Translations under genes and position numbers: made by a program
Part shown: positions 1 through 7,376 of the stretch, in pieces
How positions within the stretch are numbered: position 1 is the first letter of the stretch
Layout of the letters: every line of letters starts with the position of its first letter
The notes under the pieces: model-generated
Seen by the model: only the letters and a program-made list of their open reading frames with translations
Database searches by the model: none
What the model was told of the DNA's origin: nothing
Assembly: GCF_017352155.2 (NCBI RefSeq)
Contig: NZ_CP071462.1
Span: 2,480,001-2,544,000 of the forward strand
Length of the DNA stretch: 64,000 nucleotides
From: Haloterrigena alkaliphila
GTDB lineage: Archaea > Halobacteriota > Halobacteria > Halobacteriales > Natrialbaceae
Reading direction: 5' to 3'

Positions 1-623
1 ACGACGACGGCATCGGGGCGGTGCTTCGAGAGTCCGTGGAGCGTGTCCTCGAGCGTCGGCTCCGTGACGCCGATGAACGATGCCTCCAGGCGGTCGAACG
101 CGCGGCCCTCGTAGAGCAGGCGGGCCAGCTTGTGTACGTCGCCGTTAGCGTCCGGATCGCTCGAGCCGCGGCCACAGAGGACGACGGCGACGTCGTCCGC
201 CTCGCGGTCGACGCCCAGTTGATCCTCGACCGCGGCTGCGCGGTCGTCCAGCAGGTCCACGATTGCGGGATGGATCCCCAGATGCGCGCCGTTGTTGATC
301 TCGATGTCGTGGGTCGCCCGAGCCTGCTCGATCGCCAGCGGCACGTCGTTTTTGACGTGGCTCGCGGCGAACAGCGAGCAGTGGACGACGGTCACCTGTG
401 AGGCGATCGGTTCGAGCGCGTCGAAGGCCTCGTCGATGGCCGGCTCCGCGAGTTCGAGGAAGGCGGCGTCGACCGGGATGCCGAGCCGGGACTCGAGGTC
501 GGCGGCCAGTTCGCGGACCTGTTCGTTGGACTTCTCGCGCCTGGAGCCGTGGCCTACCAGCAGGACGGCCTCGTCGTCGAACGCGGCCGCGGGCGCGGAC
601 GTGGAGTCGTCGGGTGTACTCAT
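1..623 (-). CDS. cbiX: Sirohydrochlorin cobaltochelatase CbiX (3' end beyond window)
   Basis: About 207 codons are visible; the gene starts with ATG at 623 and runs off the left edge. It should insert Co2+ into sirohydrochlorin, the first committed step of the cobalt-early cobalamin route. The N-terminal metal-chelatase signature LLVGHGSRRE lies at residues 21-30 and its His is the usual metal ligand; a second LCGRGSSDPDANGD stretch marks the repeated half-domain of the CbiX/SirB fold. It is the last visible gene of a leftward cob operon, 16 bases after its upstream neighbour. It could in principle chelate another metal, but the operon makes cobalt the obvious substrate. Confidence 0.9.
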   Translation of the reverse strand, partial: MSTPDDSTSAPAAAFDDEAVLLVGHGSRREKSNEQVRELAADLESRLGIPVDAAFLELAEPAIDEAFDALEPIASQVTVVHCSLFAASHVKNDVPLAIEQARATHDIEINNGAHLGIHPAIVDLLDDRAAAVEDQLGVDREADDVAVVLCGRGSSDPDANGDVHKLARLLYEGRAFDRLEASFIGVTEPTLEDTLHGLSKHRPDAVV

Positions 624-639
624 GGTGGGGCTCAGTCGA

Positions 640-1362
640 TCACTCGTCGTAGGCGTCGGCCTGCTCGAGGCTGCGCTCCAACTTGCGCCGGCGACTCGGC
701 GCGAACAGGCCGGTCGCCTCGCAGTCCTCGTAGAGCCACGTGCCGAACGCGGGCGCGGCGTCGTCGTCGACGCCGAACCAGTAGCCGCCCGACGAGGTCT
801 CCGAGAGGTCGTCGAAGGGCGCTTCGACCGGACAATCGGCGATCAGTTCCTGTGCGAGTTCGAGCAGGTCCGCGTCGTCGTGAACGAACGAGATCCCGAC
901 GGTGCCGCTCGAGGACTTGAAGCAGACGGTGCCACAGCCCTCGAGCAGGCCCCGCAGGAGTTCCCGGTCGTACTCGGAGAACGCGCCGAAGCGGTAGTTG
1001 CCGCGGCCGTCGACGGGCAGGCCGAGCGCGCCGCTTCGCCCCAAGAGGCCCGTTTCATCGTCGTCGCCGATCGTCAGCGTGTACTCGTCCTCCGTCCGCG
1101 TGATCGACGTATCGTGGGCGTAGTCGCGCGTCGTCGTCTCGTGCTCGAGGTCGCCGCCGGCGACGGCGGCCAGCACCTGCGCCGATTCCTCGTCGTTGGC
1201 GACGACCTCGATGCGGTCGTCGGAAACGTCACCACTGCCGGCGACGTGGCCCCAGAAGTACGCCGTAGCGGGGTGGCCCGCGAGCGGATCGGACGGGACC
1301 GCGATCTCGAGCGACTCTTCCGCCGCGGCCTCACCGTCGGATTTCGGCCGACTCTCGCTCAT
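640..1362 (-). CDS. LAGLIDADG-fold protein of the cob operon, probably non-nuclease
   Basis: A 240-residue protein of unknown role. Two LAGLIDADG-like helices are visible: YFWGHVAGSGDV (residues 35-46) and LLRGLLEGCGTV (135-146). Each is followed by a beta-rich stretch and a helix ending in a basic RRRKLERS tail, as in homing endonucleases. The catalytic acid at the eighth motif position is replaced by Ser43 and Cys143, so DNA cleavage is unlikely. It lies inside the cob operon and overlaps the ferredoxin stop by four bases (ATGA), so it is translated with cobalamin genes and probably acts as a binding or scaffold protein. Function is not known; the fold assignment is by eye. Confidence 0.75.
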   Translation of the reverse strand: MSESRPKSDGEAAAEESLEIAVPSDPLAGHPATAYFWGHVAGSGDVSDDRIEVVANDEESAQVLAAVAGGDLEHETTTRDYAHDTSITRTEDEYTLTIGDDDETGLLGRSGALGLPVDGRGNYRFGAFSEYDRELLRGLLEGCGTVCFKSSSGTVGISFVHDDADLLELAQELIADCPVEAPFDDLSETSSGGYWFGVDDDAAPAFGTWLYEDCEATGLFAPSRRRKLERSLEQADAYDE

Positions 1363-1625
1363 TCGCCCACCTCCTCGACGATGATCGCGTCCGTCGGACA
1401 GGCCGCGGCGGCCTGCTGGGCCTCGCCGATGCGGTCGTCGTCGAACGTCGCGACGACGCGCTCGGTGGTGTCCGTCACTTCGCCCTCGCAGTCGTAGACC
1501 GGGTCCGCGCCGGGATCGATCGTCGCGAGGCCGTCCTCACCCTCGACGAACCGCGGGTCGCGGGTCAGGCAGGCGAAGATGCCGTCGCAGGCGTCCTTCT
1601 CGATGGTGACTTCGTATCGTGGCAT
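1359..1625 (-). CDS. Small iron-sulfur ferredoxin of the cob operon
   Basis: An 88-residue acidic ferredoxin. Cluster ligands appear to be Cys13, Cys19 and Cys76 (the last in a CPTDAI motif). The usual middle Cys of CxxCxxC is Ile16, as in single-cluster 3Fe-4S ferredoxins; Cys46 could be an extra ligand. Ring contraction and precorrin reduction need electrons, so it probably serves CbiH or another cob enzyme. It starts two bases after the cbiH stop and overlaps the next gene. The exact redox partner is an inference from position. Confidence 0.85.
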   Translation of the reverse strand: MPRYEVTIEKDACDGIFACLTRDPRFVEGEDGLATIDPGADPVYDCEGEVTDTTERVVATFDDDRIGEAQQAAAACPTDAIIVEEVGE

Positions 1626-1627
1626 CG

Positions 1628-2707
1628 TTAGTAATCGTACTTCGTCTCGTAGCCTCGAGGCGTGACCATCCGGTCGTCCCAGACGTAGGTGTCCTCGGTG
1701 CCGACGACGATCGTCGTCGTCATGTCGATGATCTCGCTCTCGCCGAGCTCCTCGAGTTCGGCGAGTTCGGTGATCATCACCTGTTCGTCCTCGCGGCCGG
1801 CGCCGTGGACGATGCCGACCGGCGTGTCGGGGTCGCGGTGGGTCAGCAGGATCTCGCAGGCCTTCTGGAAGTTCTCCCGGCGCTTGCGGCTCCAGGGGTT
1901 GTAGATGGTGATCGTGAAGTTCTCGCTCGCGACGGAGTGGAGCCGCGACTCGATCTCGGGCATCGGCACGAGGTGGTCCGACAGCGATACGGAGACGGTG
2001 TCGTTCACGAGGGGGGCACCGAGGCGAGCCGCGCAGGACTGCGCCGCGGGGACGCCCGGCACGACTTCGAAATCGACCATCGAGGCCGTTGCGCTCTTCG
2101 ACTCGAGGATCTCGAGCGCCAGCCCCGCCAGCGCGTAGACGTTGGGGTCGCCGCTGCCGACGATGGCGACGTCGTTGCCCGCCAGCGCGCGGTCGATCGA
2201 CTCCTCGGTGCGGGAGACCTCGCCGCACATCGGGGTGTCGTAGATCTCGTCGGCCTGTTCGGTGATCTCGTCCGGAATCAGTTCGATGTACGTCGTGTAG
2301 CCGACGATGTGGTCGGCCTCGAGCAGCGCGTCCTTGGCGCGCTCGGTCATCCCCTCCGGGTGGCCGGGGCCGAGTCCGACGGCGATCAGCTGACCGGGTT
2401 CGGCGTCGAAATCTTCGATGGTGGCGCCGACCTCCTTTTCGTTGCTACTCGAGTCGTCGTCGGAACTCGAGGCGCCGCAACTCGAGGACGACGAGGAACT
2501 CGAGGAGGCACCGCACGTGGAGCTACTCGAGTCGCCCGTATCGCTCGAGGACGCACCGCATTTCGAGCCGGAGCTCGAGGCTTCGGTAGTGCTACTCGAG
2601 GCCCCGCATTTGGAGGTGCTCGACGTCTCGGTTTCGTCGTCGGTCGTGGACGCACCGCATTTGGAAGTCGATTCGGCGTCGGCGTCTGCGTCGGTGTCAG
2701 TACTCAT
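1628..2707 (-). CDS. cbiH: Precorrin/cobalt-factor III C17-methyltransferase CbiH with CGA-repeat tail
   Basis: CbiH (CobJ family) methylates C17 and contracts the macrocycle with S-adenosylmethionine. The methylase domain starts near residue 105 with the SAM loop GLGPGHPE (111-118); GSGDPNVYALAG and VPGVPAAQSCAA are typical family motifs. Before it is a Ser/Asp-rich tail of about 95 residues holding five CGA tripeptides with Cys at 17, 34, 50, 65 and 77. The ATG at 2707 is preferred because it leaves a 7-base gap to the upstream gene; an in-frame ATG at 2734 would overlap it. It is one of two adjacent cbiH paralogues. The tail's role, perhaps metal or thiol chemistry, is unknown. Confidence 0.9.
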   Translation of the reverse strand: MSTDTDADADAESTSKCGASTTDDETETSSTSKCGASSSTTEASSSGSKCGASSSDTGDSSSSTCGASSSSSSSSSCGASSSDDDSSSNEKEVGATIEDFDAEPGQLIAVGLGPGHPEGMTERAKDALLEADHIVGYTTYIELIPDEITEQADEIYDTPMCGEVSRTEESIDRALAGNDVAIVGSGDPNVYALAGLALEILESKSATASMVDFEVVPGVPAAQSCAARLGAPLVNDTVSVSLSDHLVPMPEIESRLHSVASENFTITIYNPWSRKRRENFQKACEILLTHRDPDTPVGIVHGAGREDEQVMITELAELEELGESEIIDMTTTIVVGTEDTYVWDDRMVTPRGYETKYDY

Positions 2708-2714
2708 TGTGGTA

Positions 2715-3593
2715 TCAGAAGTCGTCGACGTCACGCCCGCCGCGCGGGGTGACGAGGTACGTTCGGTCGTCGTTACTCCACGTTTCGGTCTCGTGGTTGC
2801 CGATGATCAGCGAGGTGCCCATGCCGGAGACCTTGTCGTCGTGATCGGCGGCCTCGCCGAGGGTGGTGATGAACTGGCTCTCGCCGTTGCGGCCGGCGTC
2901 CTCGCGGCCGGCGTCGTTGACGATGGCCACGTAGGCGTCGTCGGTTCGCTCCTCGCGGACGATCTCGACGGCCTGCTCGTAGTTGCGCCAGCAGTTGTAG
3001 AGGACGATCACGAAGTCCGAGATCGCTGCGGCACGCAGTTTTTCCTCGATCTCGTCCCAGCCGCGCCACTTGTCCGAGAGTGAGACCGTACAGAAGTCGT
3101 TGCACAGCGGCGCGCCGACGTTGGCTGACCCACCGAGTGCCGCCGTCAGGCCGGGAACGATCTCGATCGGGATGTCCGTCGCGTCCTCCTCCTCGGCCAT
3201 CTTGAAGATCAGGTCCGACTTGCCGTAGACCGACGGGTCGCCGCCCGAAACGTGAGCCACGTCTTTCCCCTCGCGGACGTAGTCGAACGCCGCGCGGGCG
3301 AGTTCGATCTGGCGGCCCATCGTCGAACGGACGATCTCCTGCTCGAAGCCGTCGTCTCGAGTCGCGACCCCGTCTTCGTCCGTCTGCTTCTCCGAGGGGA
3401 TCGTCCCGTCGGCCCGGAGGAACTCCTGGTAGAGGCTCGAGGCGATGACCACGTCCGCGGACTCGATGACCTCCTTCGCTCGCTTGGTCATGTGGTCGGG
3501 GAGGCCGGGGCCGATGCCGACGACGTAGAGGGTGCCGTGATCGTCGGGGGTACCTCCAGTCGTCGCGCCGGTCGATTCGGCGCCCGAACTCAT
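2715..3593 (-). CDS. cbiH: Precorrin/cobalt-factor III C17-methyltransferase CbiH, second copy
   Basis: A 292-residue CbiH/CobJ paralogue without the Cys-rich tail. The SAM-binding loop GIGPGLPDHM is at residues 26-35, followed by VSGGDPSVYGKS and PGLTAALGGSANVG, all typical of the tetrapyrrole methylase fold. Tandem cbiH genes are known in haloarchaeal cob clusters; which copy contracts the ring cannot be told from sequence. Its ATG overlaps the cbiG stop by four bases, so the two are probably translationally coupled. Confidence 0.9.
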   Translation of the reverse strand: MSSGAESTGATTGGTPDDHGTLYVVGIGPGLPDHMTKRAKEVIESADVVIASSLYQEFLRADGTIPSEKQTDEDGVATRDDGFEQEIVRSTMGRQIELARAAFDYVREGKDVAHVSGGDPSVYGKSDLIFKMAEEEDATDIPIEIVPGLTAALGGSANVGAPLCNDFCTVSLSDKWRGWDEIEEKLRAAAISDFVIVLYNCWRNYEQAVEIVREERTDDAYVAIVNDAGREDAGRNGESQFITTLGEAADHDDKVSGMGTSLIIGNHETETWSNDDRTYLVTPRGGRDVDDF

Positions 3594-4582
3594 CGGCCGA
3601 TCGCCACCGTGACCTCGTTTTCGTAGCTGATCTTCTCGAGGACCAGTTCCTGTTCACGGCCACCCGCGATGGCGGAGGCCTCGGAGACGCCCGGCCAGCC
3701 GATCAGCTCCTTCGATTTCGACGGCGTCGGCCCCTCGTGCTCGAGCAGGGTCTCCTTGTCGAAGGCGACCACTCCGAGATCGAGTTCCTGGGCGGCCTCG
3801 AGCAGTCCCTCCTCGTCTTCCTTTCGCGTCGCGGTGCCGACGAACTCCACGTCGTCGAAGCCGTAGTCGGTCCGCTCGAGGGCCTCCTCCCAGGCCTCGA
3901 GGAAGGCGTCCTTGCTGGCCCCCGAAACGCTTCCGGTACCGAGGACGACGCCGTCGTCTTTGTTGCGCTTGAGCACCGTCACGTCGTCGCCGACGAGGAC
4001 GGCTTTGGGGCCGTCGAGCCGGGCCACGGGGCCGAGGTTCTCGTCGAGGACGGCGAGGTTCGTCTTCACGGTCGAGTCGCCGTTGACGACGTGGGCGTCC
4101 ATCGCCTTCGCCTTGGACTCGACGCCCTGCTTGCCGGCCGCCTCCGAAGCGGTGGTCATCGCCGGGACGGCCCCCATCGTCGCGAGATCCTGTGCGACCT
4201 GATTCGCGCCGTGGTGGCCGCCGGTGATCGGGATGGCCCACGTCAGTTCCTCGTCGACGACGCAGATCGCGGGGTCGTCCCACTTGTCGTCGAGCAGGTG
4301 GGCCGTCTTCCGCATCGCGATGCCCGAGGCCATGAGACCGATGAAGCAGTCGTACTCGCCCCAGTGCTCCTCGAAGACGTCGCCGTGGTACTCGATGATG
4401 TCGATCGCCTCGTAGCGATCGCCGATCTCTGCCTTGATCTCCTCGGCGGTGTTCATCTTCCGGCCGAAGGAGATAATCGCGATCTCCTCCGCGACCTCGC
4501 CGTCCGAATCCGGCGTCGCACAGTGGCCGCCGTCGGAATCCGATTCGTTCGTCGTGTCCGTGTTCTCAGTTCCTGAACTCAT
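3590..4582 (-). CDS. cbiG: Cobalt-precorrin-5A hydrolase CbiG
   Basis: CbiG (330 aa) opens the delta-lactone of cobalt-precorrin-5A and releases acetaldehyde. The N-terminal domain carries FIGLMASGIAMRKTAHLL and ITGGHHGANQVA; the C-terminal CobE-like domain has VGTATRKEDEEGLLEAA and WPGVSEASAIAGG. Full family length. It follows a 225-base structured spacer after cbiF and overlaps cbiH. Confidence 0.93.
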   Translation of the reverse strand: MSSGTENTDTTNESDSDGGHCATPDSDGEVAEEIAIISFGRKMNTAEEIKAEIGDRYEAIDIIEYHGDVFEEHWGEYDCFIGLMASGIAMRKTAHLLDDKWDDPAICVVDEELTWAIPITGGHHGANQVAQDLATMGAVPAMTTASEAAGKQGVESKAKAMDAHVVNGDSTVKTNLAVLDENLGPVARLDGPKAVLVGDDVTVLKRNKDDGVVLGTGSVSGASKDAFLEAWEEALERTDYGFDDVEFVGTATRKEDEEGLLEAAQELDLGVVAFDKETLLEHEGPTPSKSKELIGWPGVSEASAIAGGREQELVLEKISYENEVTVAIGR

Positions 4583-4807
4583 GCTGAAACCTCCGTCGTA
4601 CTCGTAGCGAAATCGTCCTGTCCACGTTCTTTCGACCCGTTCAGACCACCACGGGGGTGGGACTGAAAGGGGCCAGTCCCGTCGGCGAAGGCGGGCGACG
4701 CAAGCACCGCAGGGAGGGAGCCCTGCGACTGACCGAGGCGCGCAGCGAGCCCCCCGAGTCGACGGGGCTGGGGGCTTTCACCGTGTTTGCGGCCATTGCA
4801 CTGCGTT
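4583..4807. repeat. Hairpin-rich spacer between cbiF and cbiG, probable interspersed element
   Basis: A 225-base non-coding gap inside an otherwise overlapping operon. It holds at least three dyads: TTCAG/CTGAA around CCACC-ACGGG-GGTGG (4640-4667); GGGACTG with CAGTCCC (4659-4665, 4674-4680), which competes with the first; and CGCAGGG-AGGGAG-CCCTGCG (4708-4727). The first looks like a single haloarchaeal CRISPR-type repeat (GTTCAGAC...GTGGGACTGAAAG), but there is no array. An ORF across it (4579-4815) overlaps both neighbours and is not believed. It may be a dispersed element, an attenuator or an RNA processing site. Confidence 0.55.
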
Positions 4808-5704
4808 TCAGTCATCGCCCGCCTCCGTTTCAGCCGAACTTTCCGGAGAACCCCGATTAGCCCAGTCGCCGTAGAGGAAGGAGCGCTCGTAGCCCGCGCC
4901 GGTCACGGCGTCGCCGATGACGACCAGCGCCGACGCCCGGTAACCGGCTTCTTCGACCTTGTCGGCGATATTCTCAACTGAACCGATAATGACGTCCTCA
5001 TCCGGCCACGAGGCGTGGTAGATCACCGCGACCGGCGTCTCGGGGTCGTGACCGTCCTCGAGCAACCGATCCATCGTATCGCGGACCGCGTGGGTCCCGA
5101 GGTAGATGCAGGTCGTCACGTCGCCCATCTCGACGAAGTCGGAGATGTGGTCCTCCTCCGGGCTCAGGGTCTTCCCCTGCGGCCGAGTGAACGCGACGTG
5201 ATTCGAGACCTCGTTGAGCGTCAACTGGGTCCGCAGCGTCGCGCTCGCGGCAAAAGCGGACGTGACGCCCGGGACGAAGTAGGTCGGGACGCCCTCGTGT
5301 TCGAGCGCGTCCATCTGCTCGAGCGCCGCCCCGTAGATCGCGGGATCGCCGCTGTGCAGGCGGACCACGTTCCGGCCCTCCTCGTAGGCGTCCCGCATCA
5401 GGGGGATCAGTTCCTCGAGGTCCTTGCCCACCGAATTGACCAACTCGGCGTGGCCGCAGTACTCGTCCAACAGTTCGCTGTTGACCAGCGAGCCCGCGTG
5501 GACCACGAGGTCGGCCGCCTCGAGCAGTTCCTTTCCGGCGACGGTCAGCAACCGCGGGTTGCCGGGGCCGGCGCCGACGAAGGGGATCCCCTCCTGTTCG
5601 TCGCCGGCGCTGTGCTCGAAGATCCGGTCGTCGAGTTCCTCGCGGCGCCGTTCGCCCTGGGAATCGATCGCGTCTTGTGGGTCGTTCTGCGTGTCGTCGG
5701 TCAT
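4808..5704 (-). CDS. cbiF: Cobalt-precorrin-4 C11-methyltransferase CbiF
   Basis: CbiF/CobM family, 298 aa, transfers the SAM methyl group to C11. The methylase core begins at PFVGAGPGNPRLLT (residues 41-54) after a 40-residue acidic haloarchaeal extension; LVVHAGSLVN, RLHSGDPAIYGA and VPGVTSAFAASA are diagnostic. The start overlaps the cbiL stop by four bases. The stop is followed by the structured spacer instead of the next gene. Confidence 0.94.
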   Translation of the reverse strand: MTDDTQNDPQDAIDSQGERRREELDDRIFEHSAGDEQEGIPFVGAGPGNPRLLTVAGKELLEAADLVVHAGSLVNSELLDEYCGHAELVNSVGKDLEELIPLMRDAYEEGRNVVRLHSGDPAIYGAALEQMDALEHEGVPTYFVPGVTSAFAASATLRTQLTLNEVSNHVAFTRPQGKTLSPEEDHISDFVEMGDVTTCIYLGTHAVRDTMDRLLEDGHDPETPVAVIYHASWPDEDVIIGSVENIADKVEEAGYRASALVVIGDAVTGAGYERSFLYGDWANRGSPESSAETEAGDD

Positions 5705-6567
5705 CGGTGGCCTCCACAGTCGCCGTGCGCACAGCCCTCGGCGATCTCTTCGGTAACGACGGCCCCGCCGTCTGCGACGGGCTCGCTGCTCGTCGCCGAT
5801 TCGTCGTCGCTCGCCTCACCGGTCCCGTCGCTCGAGGTCGCGTCGTCGGTCCCATCGCTCGCAGTCCCATCGCCGTCTTCGTCCTCGAGGAACGCCTTGG
5901 TCGCCTGCTCGACCTCGAGATCCGCCTTCTCGGCGTATGCGAGGGTGTAATAGTCCCGCTCGTCGATTGCCTCGGGGTCGTCCGTCACTACGGTCTCGCC
6001 CTGCTCCATGAACAGCCGCCGGCCGTAGGTCACGTCGTAGCCGGCCTCGAGGAGCCCTTCGTGGGTCGCCGGCGCATCGGTGACCTTGAACAGGATCATC
6101 CGATCCGGTCCGGCGGGACTCGCACCGTTCGCGGCCTCCCGGAGCGACAGTCCCGCGCCGGCCTCGATCTCGACCCCCATCGCGGTCGCGAAGGCCGTGA
6201 CGGCGCTCACGCCGGGGACGATCTCCAGTTCGACGTCGGGGTGGAAGGCGTCGATCGTCCGGCGCAGGTGGCCGAACGTCGAGTAGACGTTCGGGTCGCC
6301 CAGCGTGACGAAGGCGACGTCGCCGTCGCGCGCGTTCGGCGCGATCTCCGCCGCGGCCTCCTTCCAGGCCGCTCGAAGCTTCTCCTCGTCTCTCGTCATC
6401 GGAAAGTCCAGCTCCCCGATCTTCGACTCGTCGACGTGCTCGAGCGCGACGGATCGCGACAGGCGACCGGGCGAGTAAACCACGTCGGCGCGCTCGAGGA
6501 CCTCCTTCCCGCGGACGGTCACGAGGTCGGCCTCGCCGGGGCCGAGTCCGACGCCGTAGAGCGTCAT
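5701..6567 (-). CDS. cbiL: Cobalt-factor II C20-methyltransferase CbiL
   Basis: CbiL/CobI family, 288 aa, methylates C20 of cobalt-factor II. It begins directly with the SAM loop YGVGLGPGEADLVT; TLGDPNVYSTFGHL and VPGVSAVTAFATAMG are family motifs. The last 70 residues are an acidic Ser/Thr-rich linker ending in CAHGDCGGHR, a short Cys/His tail that could bind cobalt. It overlaps both neighbours by four bases. Substrate is assigned from the motifs and from the presence of CbiX. Confidence 0.93.
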   Translation of the reverse strand: MTLYGVGLGPGEADLVTVRGKEVLERADVVYSPGRLSRSVALEHVDESKIGELDFPMTRDEEKLRAAWKEAAAEIAPNARDGDVAFVTLGDPNVYSTFGHLRRTIDAFHPDVELEIVPGVSAVTAFATAMGVEIEAGAGLSLREAANGASPAGPDRMILFKVTDAPATHEGLLEAGYDVTYGRRLFMEQGETVVTDDPEAIDERDYYTLAYAEKADLEVEQATKAFLEDEDGDGTASDGTDDATSSDGTGEASDDESATSSEPVADGGAVVTEEIAEGCAHGDCGGHR

Positions 6568-7196
6568 CGCTCGTCACCTCTCGTCGTTTCGCCGCTTCCA
6601 TCGGCTGCGACTTTCTCGCCGCCGTCTTCGTCCGCATTGTCTTCGTCCGGCGTCGCGCTCCCGACCAGCATGTAGACCGGATTGTCCGAGTTAAAGCTCG
6701 TCGCCCCGGCCAACTCGTAGCCGTGGCTCACCTGAAACTGGACGACCTCCTCGAGAATCTGGCGCTCGCGGAACGCTTCGGTCGCCTTCCCGGCGACCTC
6801 GAGTCGCGAGACGTTCATCACGATGCGGTCGACCGCGGTCTCGACGGCGTGGTCGAGGACGGCCTCGAAGTTCCGGCTCCCGCCCAGGAACAGCGCGTCG
6901 GCGTCGTCGGGCAGCCCTTCGGGAGCTTCCGCGTTGCGCAACTCGACGTCGGCCCGTACCGACTCCGCGTTGGCCGCGAGGTTCTGCTCGGTCGTCTCGA
7001 GCCGGTCGGCCTTCCGCTCGAGGGCGGTCACCCGCCCGGCTCGCTGTGCGGCTTCGATGGTGACGGCCCCCGTACAGGAGCCGACCTCCGCGAAGTGGTC
7101 GTCCGGCTCGAGGGCGAGCTTCGAGCGGACGACGGCCCGGACCTCCGACTTGGTCGGGCCGGCCTTCGCGTCGTGTGGAAGCGCGATGGGTGGCAT
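6564..7196 (-). CDS. cbiT: Cobalt-precorrin-6B C15-methyltransferase (decarboxylating) CbiT
   Basis: CbiT (210 aa) methylates C15 and decarboxylates the C12 acetate. The Rossmann SAM-binding motif is EVGSCTGAVTIEAA, followed by an acidic ERKADRL strand. The C-terminal extension is an acidic low-complexity tail. The ATG at 7196 is chosen over a TTG at 7208, because a TTTTA box lies 26-30 bases upstream of it, as expected for a leaderless haloarchaeal message. It is the first gene of the cob operon. Confidence 0.93.
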   Translation of the reverse strand: MPPIALPHDAKAGPTKSEVRAVVRSKLALEPDDHFAEVGSCTGAVTIEAAQRAGRVTALERKADRLETTEQNLAANAESVRADVELRNAEAPEGLPDDADALFLGGSRNFEAVLDHAVETAVDRIVMNVSRLEVAGKATEAFRERQILEEVVQFQVSHGYELAGATSFNSDNPVYMLVGSATPDEDNADEDGGEKVAADGSGETTRGDER

Positions 7197-7221
7197 CACC
7201 CGTGGCAACAGCAGCCTCCCC

Positions 7222-7284
7222 TAAAACAATTTTGTTTGGAGTAGGGCAACTGTAATTGCCCAGATATGGTTGGGGTAGTCCAAC
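7222..7284 (-). promoter_or_regulatory. Promoter of the cbiT-cbiX operon with three stacked dyads
   Basis: Upstream of cbiT there is a TTTTA box (7222-7226, minus strand) and three inverted repeats in a row: AAACAA-TT-TTGTTT (7224-7237), GGGCAA-6-TTGCCC (7244-7261) and GTTGG-6-CCAAC (7269-7284). The first overlaps the box, so a repressor bound there would block TBP. No cobalamin riboswitch was recognised. The box position is seen; regulation is inferred. Confidence 0.5.
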
Positions 7285-7376
7285 GAAATTTGCTCACGGA
7301 CGGCTGCCCGCTGGTCACTGAAAAACTGGGTCGAGAGCGGTCGGCGCCGATCAGGTTCGGCGCGCGGGACGCGAGG

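Noticed and set aside
4639-4670. CRISPR array
   Set aside because: One repeat-like unit only, no spacers, no second unit and no cas genes.
4579-4815. ORF of 78 codons between cbiF and cbiG
   Set aside because: It overlaps both genes and consists of hairpin and repeat sequence; the composition is Gly/Arg/Pro-rich without protein character.
7197-7376. Cobalamin riboswitch before cbiT
   Set aside because: The short upstream region lacks a B12-box-like core, and the promoter position points to a leaderless transcript.
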